Below the pieces are notes generated by a model. That model had not been told where the DNA came from. It was given only the letters and a program-made list of their open reading frames with translations, and did no database searches. Of a stretch of 64,000 bases of DNA, positions 10,239 through 21,200 are shown in pieces (the first letter of the stretch is position 1; every line of letters starts with the position of its first letter). The stretch is taken from the NCBI GenBank assembly GCA_000697665.1, contig KL197718.1, positions 95,763 through 159,762 of the forward strand, given 5' to 3'. The translations under genes were made by a program, and so were the position numbers. Source of the DNA: Jaapia argillacea MUCL 33604 (taxonomy: Eukaryota > Basidiomycota > Agaricomycetes > Jaapiales > Jaapiaceae).

Positions 10239-12239
10239 CTATTGACTTGCACCATCTCCTTCCTCGGAGGGGTCCACCGAACTGTCATCCTCTCCTTCTA
10301 CTTCCCCGTCGTCGACCTCGTCATCACTATCTTCGACGGGTGGCAAATAGAACTCCTCATCCCGACAATTGACCCCCATCTGGATTTCCCAAAGTTCCCG
10401 TCGGTAATATGCATCCCACATCTCCTGCTCCCGCCCCGCTTCTTCAGCAGCTTCTGCTTCCCTCTGCTCCCAAGCACGGGTCCTTGGAACACCATCCGCG
10501 TCGACAAACACTTCACTCTCACTTCTCGCCAGCGGCCGAGGCATTCGACGGGGAATGACAGTGTTCCCCTCTCTCGGCCCATCGACATCTTCCTCGCTAT
10601 TACTATCCGCCCTGTGTAATGGACGAGGTTCGAAGGAATTCACCCGCGAAGGTCGGCGAGATGGACCCTGCTGGGAGGAACCCTCAGAACGAGGAGGGTC
10701 ATCGCTTTCCGACAGTTCGCCATCCCAAAGCCACTTCGAGGCGAGGTCATGCAGGAAGTCATCTGCTTCAGCCGATGTAGTCCTCCGAGTTGCAGGCGCT
10801 GCGGGTCTCGAAGTCCAAATGCTGGTGCCACTGGTGCCAGCTTCCTCCGGAGGGGGGCCCAGCCAATTAGCCTGGGATCGAGAGGTGGTCGTTTGGGTGT
10901 ATGGTCCATTGTTATCCAACGGTCGAAGAGAAGCTGCAGGCCCGAACAACGACGACGACGTCCTGCGGAGGCTCCTGGATTGGAGATTTCCTGCAGTGAG
11001 GACCTCACTTTCAGACCAAAGAGGAGGGGATAGTCGTGAGCTAGAGGGACCGGCTTGGGTTTGTGAGGAATGCGAAGGCTGTGAGCGTCGGATGAAGGGG
11101 AGGGGAGGAGGAGGCATCTCCACCCGAGCACGGTTTTGTCTCTCGTCCTCCGGAGTACCAGGGTCTACGGCCTTCTCCTTCCCTTTCTTGCTTGAAGTCT
11201 CCATTTCGTCGCGAGAGCGTTTCAGTGAGGCCTCGGGGGCCGACGGTTCGGCAACCGGACTACTCTTGCGCGATCGCTTTCCCGGGGACCTTGTTTCGGG
11301 TGAATCATCCTCGCCATCGCTATCTTCTTCTCGACTTCGCTTTCGGGATTTGTCCTCTCCTTCCAGCGATCCAGGCGGAGGCGGGACACTATCAAGAGAA
11401 ATCAACCATGAGCCTTGAAGGCAGGGAGCTACAGACAAATCCACATACCTCTCATCTAATTCCTCCTCACCAACTCCGCTAGCACCAGCCTTCTCACCAA
11501 GGTCAATCTTCTCTTTCGATGGCGGGTTCCGAGGATCCCAACCAGGCTTCGACCCGTTGGCAATCCTCTCGTCTTCGGGGACCCCGGCGTAATCTTGGGC
11601 ATCCCAGAGATACTTCGCAGCCAATGGACCCACGATCTTGCCTATTGAATTCATCAACTTTTGCGAATCAGCCGTCTCCTTCTTCAATTCCTCCTCGGCG
11701 AGGGTAGCCTCGATAAGGGCAGCGTGTACCTGACGTTCCGCGTCTTCGACAAGCTGCTCGATTCGGCGACGATGAGCGAGTGCCTCAGCTAATTTATCGT
11801 TCAGGAAGTCGGGATTGTCAAACAACGGGTTAGCAAACGGATCTTCATCCTCTGAATCCTCCGTGTCAGATGTCTCCTCGCCTTCCCGAGGTCCACTCTC
11901 GTCGGGCTCTGCGGAGACTCGAGGAGGCTCGCCCACGGTTGGGAGCGTGACCTGAGGTTGACTGGACGGCGAGTGAGTGGTTCGTAGCGAATTTCGATTG
12001 CTTCGGCCCGCGCTGGTAGCAGGTTTGGAAGCCTGTGGACGGGCGGGAATACGAATCAGCATTTGAGAGTTGTTCGATTGCTCGTTACGATGGGTTTTAG
12101 TGGTGGTACTAGGTACCGAAGACGGTGCCTTCGAGCGAGCCCTCGGAACAACGGAGGCTTGTTTCGAAGGAGGCTTGCGGCTTCGCAGTTGTCGAGCATC
12201 AGATGCTTCTCGAGGAGGAGGGAGGTTCGATGTAGTCAT
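10239..12239 (-). CDS. Unassigned disordered/coiled-coil protein
   Basis: I do not recognise a family. The frame is open from 12239 to 10239. Best model is two exons, 11449-12239 and 10239-11388, giving 646 aa. The 60-nt intron (GTATGT...ATAG) is stop-free and in frame, so a retained form is also possible. The N-terminus is Lys/Arg/Ser/Pro-rich, followed by an acidic stretch and a heptad-like segment (about residues 135-185, LAEALAHRRRIEQLVEDAER) that reads as a coiled coil. The middle has KRSR clusters that could act as nuclear localisation signals. The C-terminal third contains a Glu/Arg helix (REAEAAEEAGREQEMW) and an acidic end. An upstream in-frame ATG lies at 12257. A nuclear role is an inference only. 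Confidence 0.7.
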   Translation of the reverse strand: MTTSNLPPPREASDARQLRSRKPPSKQASVVPRARSKAPSSVPSTTTKTHRNEQSNNSQMLIRIPARPQASKPATSAGRSNRNSLRTTHSPSSQPQVTLPTVGEPPRVSAEPDESGPREGEETSDTEDSEDEDPFANPLFDNPDFLNDKLAEALAHRRRIEQLVEDAERQVHAALIEATLAEEELKKETADSQKLMNSIGKIVGPLAAKYLWDAQDYAGVPEDERIANGSKPGWDPRNPPSKEKIDLGEKAGASGVGEEELDERYVDLSVAPCLQGSWLISLDSVPPPPGSLEGEDKSRKRSREEDSDGEDDSPETRSPGKRSRKSSPVAEPSAPEASLKRSRDEMETSSKKGKEKAVDPGTPEDERQNRARVEMPPPPLPFIRRSQPSHSSQTQAGPSSSRLSPPLWSESEVLTAGNLQSRSLRRTSSSLFGPAASLRPLDNNGPYTQTTTSRSQANWLGPPPEEAGTSGTSIWTSRPAAPATRRTTSAEADDFLHDLASKWLWDGELSESDDPPRSEGSSQQGPSRRPSRVNSFEPRPLHRADSNSEEDVDGPREGNTVIPRRMPRPLARSESEVFVDADGVPRTRAWEQREAEAAEEAGREQEMWDAYYRRELWEIQMGVNCRDEEFYLPPVEDSDDEVDDGEVEGEDDSSVDPSEEGDGASQ

Positions 12240-12909
12240 TTTACGAATCAGAATCAAGTCAACCTTTCAGTTATGAGATAGTTTGGGAGCAGGGTCGTAC
12301 TAGAGCTGGTCGTGGTACGAGGTCAACAGAGGAAACTGTCGCAGAGTACAAGCGAGCGAATATAAACTCCTGGTGGTCCAAGCACGGTTGCTTGGGCCTT
12401 GGATATTGCCGATATCAACCAGACCGGCTCGGGCCAGCCACAGATCGCGGGAGGCAGAGAACAATGCCATGCGATATGTGGCCCAAGCAAGGGCCAACAT
12501 AGAACAAAAGAGTTCCTGTCGTTGTGGCCATAAGGTCGATCTGTGGATGCGGATGCATGTAGGCTCGCCGTTTTGGACAAGCGCCCGCCAGAATCAGTCA
12601 GATCAGGTCCACGTGGGTGTGTTGAGCCGGCAATTCCCGCTACTTTGTTCCTCCATGTCTGAGCACCTGGTGGGTGAATGGAGGGTGAATGGCGGTGTAA
12701 GGATAATTTGTGGAGGTAAATCAAAGATTCTGTGTGAACTAATACAGAAAATATGGACACCGCTCCCCTCGAAGACACGTATTATTATAGACCAGAAAAC
12801 AGTGTACAGTGAATGCGAACCGAGCACACACCGGCCAGGCAATAGAAGTTCACAGGGACAAATCAGCAACCACACTGTTATCTCTCTTGACGCAGAATGG
12901 GTGCTTGAA
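12240..12909. other. Intergenic region
   Basis: This stretch lies between the start of the disordered-protein gene and the stop of the zinc-finger gene. It is AT-rich at 12690-12800. No gene or RNA is supported. Confidence 0.35.
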
Positions 12910-14105
12910 CTAACACTCGATTAGCATCTGGACTAAGAGTGCCATGATCAGAACTCCAGCCTTCAGAGGCAATCTAGGAACATACCCAAACATTTGTCGC
13001 AGTAGCTCCTCGAAAACTTCATCCTTGGATCCCCTCATCAGTCTTTCATCGTTCCTCACAGTGCGCAACTCTTCTATCAGGGTCTCATGCTGGTCTAGAG
13101 CGTACGTATACTTGGCCTTCATGCATAAGTACTTCACCATAGCAGGAGTTCTCCCCATGATCAACCCAGTCTGGTGATCGAGTGCTTGCAAAAGATGAGG
13201 TGGTATCCCTTCCAGCTGGTCATCCGGAGTGTCTGCGTCTCCAGGACTCGCTGATCTCCGCGAATAGGCGCCAGAGAAATAGTCGCCTTCTGCGAGGGAA
13301 TCTCCGTCGTCGTATTGGAGATCAGAGGGCGTGTGAGTTTCGACTTTGAAAGTGGTGAAACCGTGAGGAGTTGGTGGCTCGACCTCTGGTTCGTCGCGTT
13401 TCCGTTTCCGATTTCCACCTCGCCCCGGCAATGGGGGAGATATGTTGTGTTGCAGTCGCATATGTTTCACGAGCGCATCGGAGCGAGTAAAGGATTTGTC
13501 GCACTCTGTAATAAACGTAGATGAGAATTCGGAACTTGAAGCTCCTCCCCACTAGAGAGAGCACGGTATTCGGCGAGAACCTTGGTAAACCAATGGTTCG
13601 CATATAAAATGCGAGGCCTTCGCTGGGGCAAGACAAGGGAACGAAAGATAAACTCACCCGGCCGTGGACAGGTGAAAGGTTTCTCTCCAGTATGAGATCG
13701 GATGTGCGATATGAGAGCGAATCTGGAGGTTTGAGCCAGCCCTCTTCTCAGACAAGTCGCCCATTCACAAGTGTAGTTTGACTTGTGCACACCAATGTGG
13801 TCTGTCAAGCAAGAATCAGAGCTTGGTGTTCTGGAGAGGATCATATGGAACGCACCGTTGTGTATGTGTTCGATCAGGGTTGGCAGATGTGTAAAGACCT
13901 TCCCGCACTCCTCCCATTGACATGTAACAGTTGCGTCAGACGTGACCGGTTGGGGGCGGTTGTTCGCTGGTGAACCGGGTCTTGAACTTGGGCCAACATC
14001 GGGCTGGTCACCGAAAGCAGAGCCATCATCGTCAAGGGATGAATCCGTAAAGGCTGGCGATGCAGGACCTGGAGATGGAGATGGGCTATGCAAGCTCCTC
14101 GCCAT
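12910..14105 (-). CDS. C2H2 zinc-finger protein, INO80-subunit (Iec1)-like
   Basis: Nuclear protein with a finger array resembling fungal Iec1/YY1-type subunits of the INO80 chromatin remodeller; the complex assignment is from memory of the family. Exons 13856-14105, 13658-13801 and 12910-13505 total 990 nt (329 aa). The N-terminus is Ser/Pro-rich. Finger 1 is CQWEECGKVF ... HIHNDH, followed by a CEWATC finger and a GEKPF-linked finger (CPRPECDKSF, split by intron 2) ending HMRLQH. A KRKRDE basic patch follows, then an acidic region and a helical C-terminus (about residues 225-310). An in-frame ATG at 14129 would add eight residues. A possible extra intron near the C-terminus cannot be excluded. 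It is set head-to-head with TAF11. Confidence 0.83.
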
Positions 14106-14254
14106 GATGACGATATTGACGAGATTCACGCGCTCATCGTTCCTTGCAACGAGCGGCGTGTTTGTCCAAGTTTGTTCAGAGTGGCGGTTGGGTGGCGTGC
14201 AACTTCAGCGTCTGTTCTCGACCACATCGCAGCATCCACCACCTTGCTCTCGTC
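14106..14254. promoter_or_regulatory. 149-bp bidirectional promoter, zinc-finger gene and TAF11
   Basis: Only 149 bp separate the two divergent ATG codons of a chromatin-type zinc-finger gene and a TFIID subunit, so both 5' UTRs and core promoters must fit in or overlap here. No TATA box is evident. Confidence 0.6.
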
Positions 14255-15248
14255 ATGAATCCGCCGTTTCCTTCATTTCCGTCTCAAGAGCGCACATTTA
14301 TACCAGCAACTCCCGGGGCTCCATCTACACGAGGCCGGGGAACTGGTGCAAAACGAGGAAGAAAGCCCCGCCAACCAGGATCTATCACGAGTTCTCCTCG
14401 ACCTCCATCGTTAACTCCTGGACCGAGCACAAGCCAATCCACCCCGTCTCAATGGTCTCAGAACGCGACCGGAGCGACCACAGGTGTTATTGATCTACAA
14501 GAAGGTACCAGTTCCGCCGCACAACCAAGTTCTCAGTCCCAACCCAGTCAGGAGAATGGACTTGGGTTGCCTGGTGTTGTTGTACCAGCTGGCGTGGAAG
14601 CTTCTACACCTGCTCCGACGCGGCCATCGGGTCAGGGTGGCGACGAAGATGAAGGAGGCGAAGATGAGATATTGCCAGCCATGGCAGATGATGATTATTC
14701 GGCGCAGTTGTCATGGCAGAGTCAGTCAAAGGACAATCTCAAGTAAGCAATGGTTGTTCTCCGGTCGAGCTGTGAAATTCACGTTCCTTGTCTATGCTAG
14801 AGTCCTGATGGATAACTTTACACCGCAGCAATATGAACGGTTTGAAGCTTATCGTCGACATGCGCTGCCGAAGCAAGCTGTTCGAAAGGTGGGCGAACTG
14901 CTGGTTCTTTACAGATTTATACCCCATCATACTCATATATTCATCCAGGTTATCCAACAGACGCTTGGTCAACAGGTCTCGCAGCCTGTTGCCCAGATAG
15001 TGGCAGGTTTTGCGAAGGTGTTTGTTGGCGAGATTGTTGAGAAAGGTAATACGCCTGTCTCATGTCCTTGAGCAAACTGCTCATGTATTCTCGCCTGCTT
15101 CGCAGCTCGAGCGGCGCAAGCACGACGTGGGGAGACAGGACCTCTATCTCCTGATCATTTACGAGAAGCGTACCGAAAGTATCAAGCGGAGACTGGTCGC
15201 GTAGGTGCTGCGAGACCATTGAGATCGAAACGCATGTTTGTTCGGTAG
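14255..15248 (+). CDS. TAF11: Transcription initiation factor TFIID subunit 11
   Basis: TAF11 pairs with TAF13 through a histone fold in the general transcription factor TFIID, in the nucleus. Exons 14255-14742, 14801-14888, 14949-15045 and 15106-15248 total 816 nt (271 aa). The first 160 residues are a disordered Ser/Pro/Gly/Gln-rich region. The histone fold covers about residues 165-255: FTPQQYERFEAYRRHALPK, then VIQQTLGQQVSQPVAQIVAG, then AKVFVGEIVEKARAAQ and HLREAYRKY. All splice phases agree. A frame-compatible ATG at 14144 is upstream but adds no family-like sequence, so 14255 is preferred. Confidence 0.92.
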
Positions 15249-15880
15249 AGTCCTGAACAATTTCGGCGTTTTGTTGAAGCGTTCCATGCCCGTTACTTGG
15301 TGATGTGGGTTTATCCCATCTGCCAGTTTGCAGGGATCTGACTCTCTCTGCAGGTTCCACAACGACTGGCGCACTCGTGTCGTCATTTAACCCAACCCAC
15401 AGTCTCGACCTTCTTCGGATTCTCCGTGATGTCCGTACCATTGGACACGGGCAGTGATTGCTTAGAGATGCCGCCACTATCTTGGGCGCGGCTCGCCCTC
15501 ATGTGTGTCTTCGAGGAAGTATGCTATGCTTGTTCAACTTGCATAACTGTGGTTCACAAGCGCTAGGATATCCATTCATCTCTCAGATCCTTGTCGATGA
15601 TACACCTACTGTGGGGGATATCTTTTGCGTGAATGTTGTCGAATGGCTTCTTCAAGGAAGGGAAGTGTGACTCTAACATTTGTCCTGGCCAGTTCGGTTT
15701 CGCCCTCGTTACATAGATACGCCAGTCTCGGGTTCTGTTTGCACCGCCGAACCCGAGAAGACAGTATTCCGAGAATGCCTACTGTATTGAAATGACACAC
15801 AATAAACTCAACTGCCATGCTTAGGTTGGGCGCTCTCATATCCTTCGTGCTCTCCACGCCCACCTTCGATACCCTCAGAA
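15249..15880. other. Intergenic region, TAF11 to mpaB-like gene
   Basis: This is the TAF11 3' flank and the promoter of the following plus-strand oxygenase gene. No coding sequence or RNA gene is supported. Confidence 0.4.
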
Positions 15881-17740
15881 ATGCCTGTTCTCGACATTCT
15901 GGACTGGATCCGCTCGAACAAGACGACTTTTGCGTTGGCAGTGATTTCTGGCTACATTGGGATAGTTCGTCTCCTTCGTTGGAGAGACTATAACCGAATC
16001 CATCGTAAATACAATGCGAAGATCAATTCCCTGACGGCTGCAGAAGCTCAAACGATCGTGCACTGCACAACGATGTGGGATATGCCTCTTCTGGTGAACT
16101 ATTCCCTGTCATTTGCTCTTTTCAAGACGTACGCTGTTGTGAGCGATTTTCTTCTCTTATGAGCGCGTAGGTCACCGTGGATTGAATCACGTCGCTAAGC
16201 CCTCGATATCTGAGCTACTTGCGAAGACGAAGCAACTGAGTACGTGGGAGAATGTTTCTAAACGTTATGCAGACGTATGTATATCCTCTAAATTTATCGA
16301 ATTTCACAGTGGTGGACTGACCTTTGAACAGACAGAGATATTGATTAGTGAGCTCAATGAGCGGCATATCTCATCGAAAGTAACTGATTGTCTACGAAAG
16401 GCACCTGGGTAACATGTCCAATCACGGGAAGCTTCAACTTTGCCAAAGAGCCTGTAAGCTATGGGCCGGAGAAGGTCGATTTTGACCCACGGTGCGCCAT
16501 CGCCATTGCGAGAACGAATTGGCTACATGAGCAGTATGATATTGTACGATTCCGCCTTTGCTTCGAAGCGGCTGATACTGACAGTTTCGATAGAGCAACG
16601 ATGATTTTCTGTACACCCTCGCATTGTTTATTCTGGAGCCTATTGTTAGTATAAACGCGACAAATGGTTTGTAATTTGACACTGATACCCCAACTTCACC
16701 CCAGAAATGGACTGCACGCTTTGGTTGGCGTGCAATGTCTCCTTTGGAGGCGCAGGTAAGTTGTCGGTGTGCTGAGATATCATGTCGCCTGATCGCTTCC
16801 TTCCTCAGGCAACGTTTGTGTTTTGGTACGAGATTGGTCAAAGGATGAATATCAAAGATATTCCGCCGACACTCGAAGAACTTCGAAAGTGGAGTGAGGT
16901 GGGTTGAATAGTACGTTTCCGAGTCTTATTTGGAATCATCCTATCCCAGGCCTACGAACAGTCGTGCATGGTACCTGCTATCACCAATCGTGATGTCGCT
17001 CAGCAGACCATCAATGAACTCCTTTACTTGGCCCCAAACAAATTCGGGATCAAAGCATTCCTTCAGCGAATCACCATCTGCCTCCTCGAAGAGCATGTTC
17101 GCATTGCAATGATGTAGTCTCGTTTTCACTCATTTTTTCCCCTTCACTGACTGATCTGTTGGCAGGCAACCAGCCCAACCATGGTACATGCACGCAATCA
17201 CTCGGACCGTCTTGAACTCTGCGGCGTTCTTCCAGGGCTATCTTTGTCTTCCCCGGCGTCGTCCCCATTTATTCGTACCATTGGATCCGCCGATGCCGAA
17301 AGATGGATCCCTTCCTCGCATGCATCCCATCAGGTATGTCGTCCGGCTTAATTGGCCCACCGGCTTCTGAAGTATTGTGATAGATATGCTGCGAGACCTT
17401 GGTACAAACCGATCCCCAAAGGCATGGGTGCACTGATTGAGCGGCTGACTGTTCTGTTGGGCATTGTGGACCCAGACTTTGTCGCGAGCGACGAACTCAA
17501 AGCCGAAGGTTATCGTCTGGAATCATTGGTGAGATGTCCTGTACTCCGCATCTAATTGTCATCTGATCGTCCGCGCCTAGGGTCCCTTGCGATGCGAAAA
17601 ATGTTGGCTTTCTCCTCACTCTTACCAGATGGTATACTGACGGGTTAATTTCAGCTGCTCATGCAGAAGTGATGAGGAAGGCGGGCGAGATGCAAGGTTG
17701 CCCGGTTACAGGGGTATGGTCGCTTGGCGGAGGGAAGTAA
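15881..17740 (+). CDS. mpaB/rubber-oxygenase-domain (DUF2236) ER-bound oxygenase-like protein
   Basis: Member of the family of MpaB, the membrane-bound oxygenase that cleaves a farnesyl chain in mycophenolic acid synthesis; related to heme-dependent latex-clearing proteins. Its substrate here is unknown. Twelve exons fit: 15881-16138, 16200-16274, 16332-16379, 16475-16543, 16594-16644, 16705-16755, 16809-16898, 16950-17113, 17166-17333, 17384-17528, 17581-17602, 17655-17740 (1227 nt, 408 aa). One N-terminal membrane segment (about residues 14-32) matches ER anchoring. Conserved blocks include ARTNWLHEQY, NDDFLYTLALFILEP, FVFWYEIGQRM, VPAITNRDV, PWYMHAI and the GCPVTG tail. Intron 4 is long (95 nt) and could hide another small exon. 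No biosynthetic partners flank it. Confidence 0.85.
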
Positions 17741-17937
17741 GGTGCATGGTATGATTGTAGCACGAGTCGCAACGACGACACACTTCTGAATACACCTTGT
17801 ATCATTGGTGATGATCCTATGACCTGGTGCTGTGATTTACCCCCAAACAGGCCATAGTTCACTCATGGATGCTGTCCCCATCACACGCGATGGCGCACCA
17901 GTTGCGCGGAGTTGACGAATTCGAAAGTAGGAATCCC

Positions 17938-18171
17938 TGAGTTTCGTGAGAGTCGCAACGCCGATCCTTATCCTTCCTTACCATATATCACCAGCGACGA
18001 TCTGGTGCCTCCCGTGAGCGTGAGGAGATCATATTAGATTCTTAACACAAAAACACCGCAGGTACGTACGCTCCAGAGTTGCGTGGGGAAGTGGGAGAAG
18101 AGTGGTGGCACCAACGTAGAAGCGTATTAGAAGCGGAACAGGCTTTGATGGCTGATATCAACGCTATTTAG
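17938..18171 (+). other. Orphan exon-like segment, function unknown
   Basis: Two blocks read like coding sequence. One spans about 17938-18008 and includes NADPYPSLPYITSDDLVPP. The other ends at a stop at 18171 and includes GEEWWHQRRSVLEAEQALM. An intron-like gap lies between them (GTGAGC ... CCGCAG), but the phases do not close and no start is visible. It could be a gene fragment, a small gene with missed upstream exons or chance. I do not recognise the family. Confidence 0.25.
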
Positions 18172-19327
18172 TGTGGGACCACTGTATAGATGAGCAAGGC
18201 CTGTTTATTCACCGAACTTGCTTGACATCGGTCACCTAATGACAGCGTGCGATTGGATGTGGGTCCAGCGAATGGGCTCCCTGGAAGTACTTAATCCCCG
18301 TAGACCACGGGTTGAAGGATCCAATCAGCGACGACACGCGTATAGTGAGAGCACTTGCTAAATTGTGTTTGTGTGGTCGGGGTTTATTCGATGACGACAC
18401 AGGGTGGAGGACGAGAGCCCCTAGAAGGGTAAAGCGGTGGGAAGGATTGGGGGATGTAGGGTAGATGTTCGTTGGGGAAGGATGGTACAGAAGCAGGTAA
18501 ATGAGGGAGGGATCTTCTCTCAGTGTCGGTAAAGGGTGGTTTGCGAACCACCCTTAAGATTATGGGGCTATTGCTCGCGCATGGTGTCGCCTGGACCGCC
18601 TAGATTGTGGAGAGTGGCCCGTCGGAAAGGCTAATATGCGTACGGAACCGCTCATCGATGGCGTTTTGGGGCTGGAGCTTGGCACCATTCCGTCGAAATG
18701 TGTATCACTATGGGCCGCATAATCCTTTCTTCTCTGAATGAAATAAGTGCCCTGAGAAGGTTGATGGCGTGTAGATCATCAGAATTACTAGAGCACTGAT
18801 CAGGACCGGAACGTACCAACGTGATACCGCTATGTCGGTACGTTACGCTGCTTGAGTGTGAGTCTCGGGGACAATCGTACACAGGGAGGTTAAGGTTATA
18901 ATCACCAAACACAAAGAGGTTTCCGTAAGGGACTTGTGCTCAAACACAGAGGCATGCGGATGCTGAATTGGTATCACTATGGGCACTGTTCTGACACATG
19001 GTTCCACACTACACCGCCGGGTGGGGCCATACACAAGATCAGTTTCAGAGGATCTGTCAGGCATTCGTGTCAGCAACGCATCCGTAAGGAAGTGGAGTTG
19101 GGGGAAGACTTGCCCCTCCTTTGTTCCGCACGTGTGCGCTGGCTATCTTCGGGTTCTTCGCGGATCATCATGACGTTACAGCTCTCCAGCTCGTGAAACC
19201 GTCAGAGGTCATTGTACGACTCCAAGTCAAATTACGGGGCGAACATGCGAGGGTGAGCAGGGTGCGGATGGTTGTACATAGAAAAGGTGCGTGACGTTAC
19301 AGTACTCACAGTGCACGGCGATTATCG

Positions 19328-19345
19328 ATTTTGATTTTGATTTTG
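19328..19345. repeat. TTTTGA hexamer microsatellite
   Basis: The hexamer TTTTGA is repeated three times in the intergenic region, ending in a related TTTTGG unit. Confidence 0.5.
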
Positions 19346-21200
19346 GTTTGTGAGTTGGAAAGGTAATCAGTCTCGCCCGATTAGCGAAGGATCGAAGAGG
19401 AAGCAAACAGCGCTCAGCGATCGACGAGGATGGTCAATGAAGAGCCCAGGTTGTTGTCGTTCCATATCTATTATTGAACGAATGGGAACAGCGCGATCAA
19501 TGTCACTCAGAATTCTGAGCCCAGGCAGGTAGTGCTGCAAGTATACCCCAGACCTATCAAGTATGGTTGCTACCTGAACCAACTGCAGGGCCAAACCTAA
19601 GCTGCAGGACGATCAATGCAAATGGAGTAACGGGTCACCATATGTCCTGATATTAGGACAATCAACAACGATTTAGGGTAATAAGCGCACTCTAGACCTC
19701 GGTCTTCAATGAGGCCGCCATCTTTGACACTAAGTGCGCCCTCACACAGGAACATTCAAGCTCCATAGCAAGTTAGCTCGAGCAGCGAATGCATTCAGTT
19801 GTGCCACGAGGATATTGGAATCGAGGTCCCTTCGAAAGGCGTCGCCTTGTCGGGCCAGCGAGGGTCAGGCGTTCAGGGTTGGTTCGATATCGGCTTTGTC
19901 GGTCACGTCTTGGTGTATTCCTCGGTGCGGGGTCTTGCGAAACTGGATTTCGGGTGCTGTTGCTTATTAGGGTGGGTCAAGGCACGACGGTCGACCAGCG
20001 AGATGGGGAACAAGCTCAGTGCGATCAAACCGCGGACATCAACGTTTCAGGAGCGCAGCCTTATCAAGCCGGCTGGAGGATTGGAAACTGTCGTTCTGTC
20101 CTGGGAGGCGGGGAAAGGGTGGGCTTGATTGTTGGCAGGCGATGCGCGGAAGGGCAACCGACGGACACGTCGCAAGCGAGCTGCAAGCGACACCGGGCCA
20201 GTGCCCACACTCATTGATACAGGCAACACCGTTGTTTCATTGCTAACAATCGTAGTTTGATGAACAACGAAGGCCAAATCTATCTATGAGAGAAAGAAGT
20301 GCCTAAGGAAACCCCATTAGCCCTGTACGTGTACATACAAATCCTCTTCTGATCATATACTTCTTCCATATGAATGCAAGACGAACAACGCACAAACGAA
20401 TCGAAATCCACATAAACTAGAGTCAAAAACGGAAAGCCAGGTATGTACAAGGTGAGGGCGGAGAGGGGTCAAGAAGGCTTTTGAAAGAGATGTCGGCGAG
20501 ATTTAGGGTGGTGATAGATATAGAGTGAGAGCCAGTCGTGAGGAGTCGTCAAGGCGATAGTGTGGGTGGATGAGAGTTGTAAGAATATCATGGGGGCGAG
20601 AGTGAAAGGAAAGAGGACCGTGGAACGATATGAATGAATGGATGGACAACAAAACGGGGACGATTGGATGGGGAGAGGAACAATTACAGAAGAGTACGTT
20701 AAAAGACCGAGAGATCGTCACTGTCGTTATCGTGTAGTTCGAGCCAGATTGCGAAAGAGACCAATCAAAAGAAAACAAAGAGATGGAGCGGAGGTAGAGA
20801 ACCAATATAACACGAAAAGCAAGATAGATAGTATAGAGATCCGCAAAGAAGAAGAGGAGAGATATTATGTATACTTCTACTTTTAATGATTGGCACTCGT
20901 GGCCATCGACAGCAACTCGACGGGCCTTCGAGTAAAGGGACGATGGTTATCATCATCACATTCACTGCCACGCCGGAGGCGACGATCGTCGTGTATGAAT
21001 CGTTCGTCCGCGATGCGGCCCTCTGCGTGTCATGCTCGTCGTGAGCCATGACATATCGACGAAGGGTAGGGAACCAAATCGAAGACAGCGGAGGGGGAGG
21101 CCGTGCGAGATGTCCACAAATAAACACCTGAAACTATTATGGACAGCGAAGCTGAAGATCCTCATATCGTACTTTTTATACATTCTTCCTTCCACCACAC

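Larger units (their letters stand above)
17741..21200. other. 3.4-kb stretch without a supported gene
   Basis: Short frames only. It includes the mpaB-like 3' flank, an orphan exon-like segment (17938-18171, listed separately), a TTTTGA hexamer run near 19328-19345 and an A-rich 3' region of the SFP1-like gene (20640-20880). I recognise no transposon protein, tRNA or rRNA. Confidence 0.4.

Noticed and set aside
10555-11418. 287-aa open frame on the plus strand
   Set aside because: It is a shadow of the long minus-strand disordered-protein frame, with biased codons giving an open antisense frame.
14950-15477. 175-aa open frame on the minus strand
   Set aside because: It overlaps TAF11 exons on the opposite strand, and TAF11 has strong family support.
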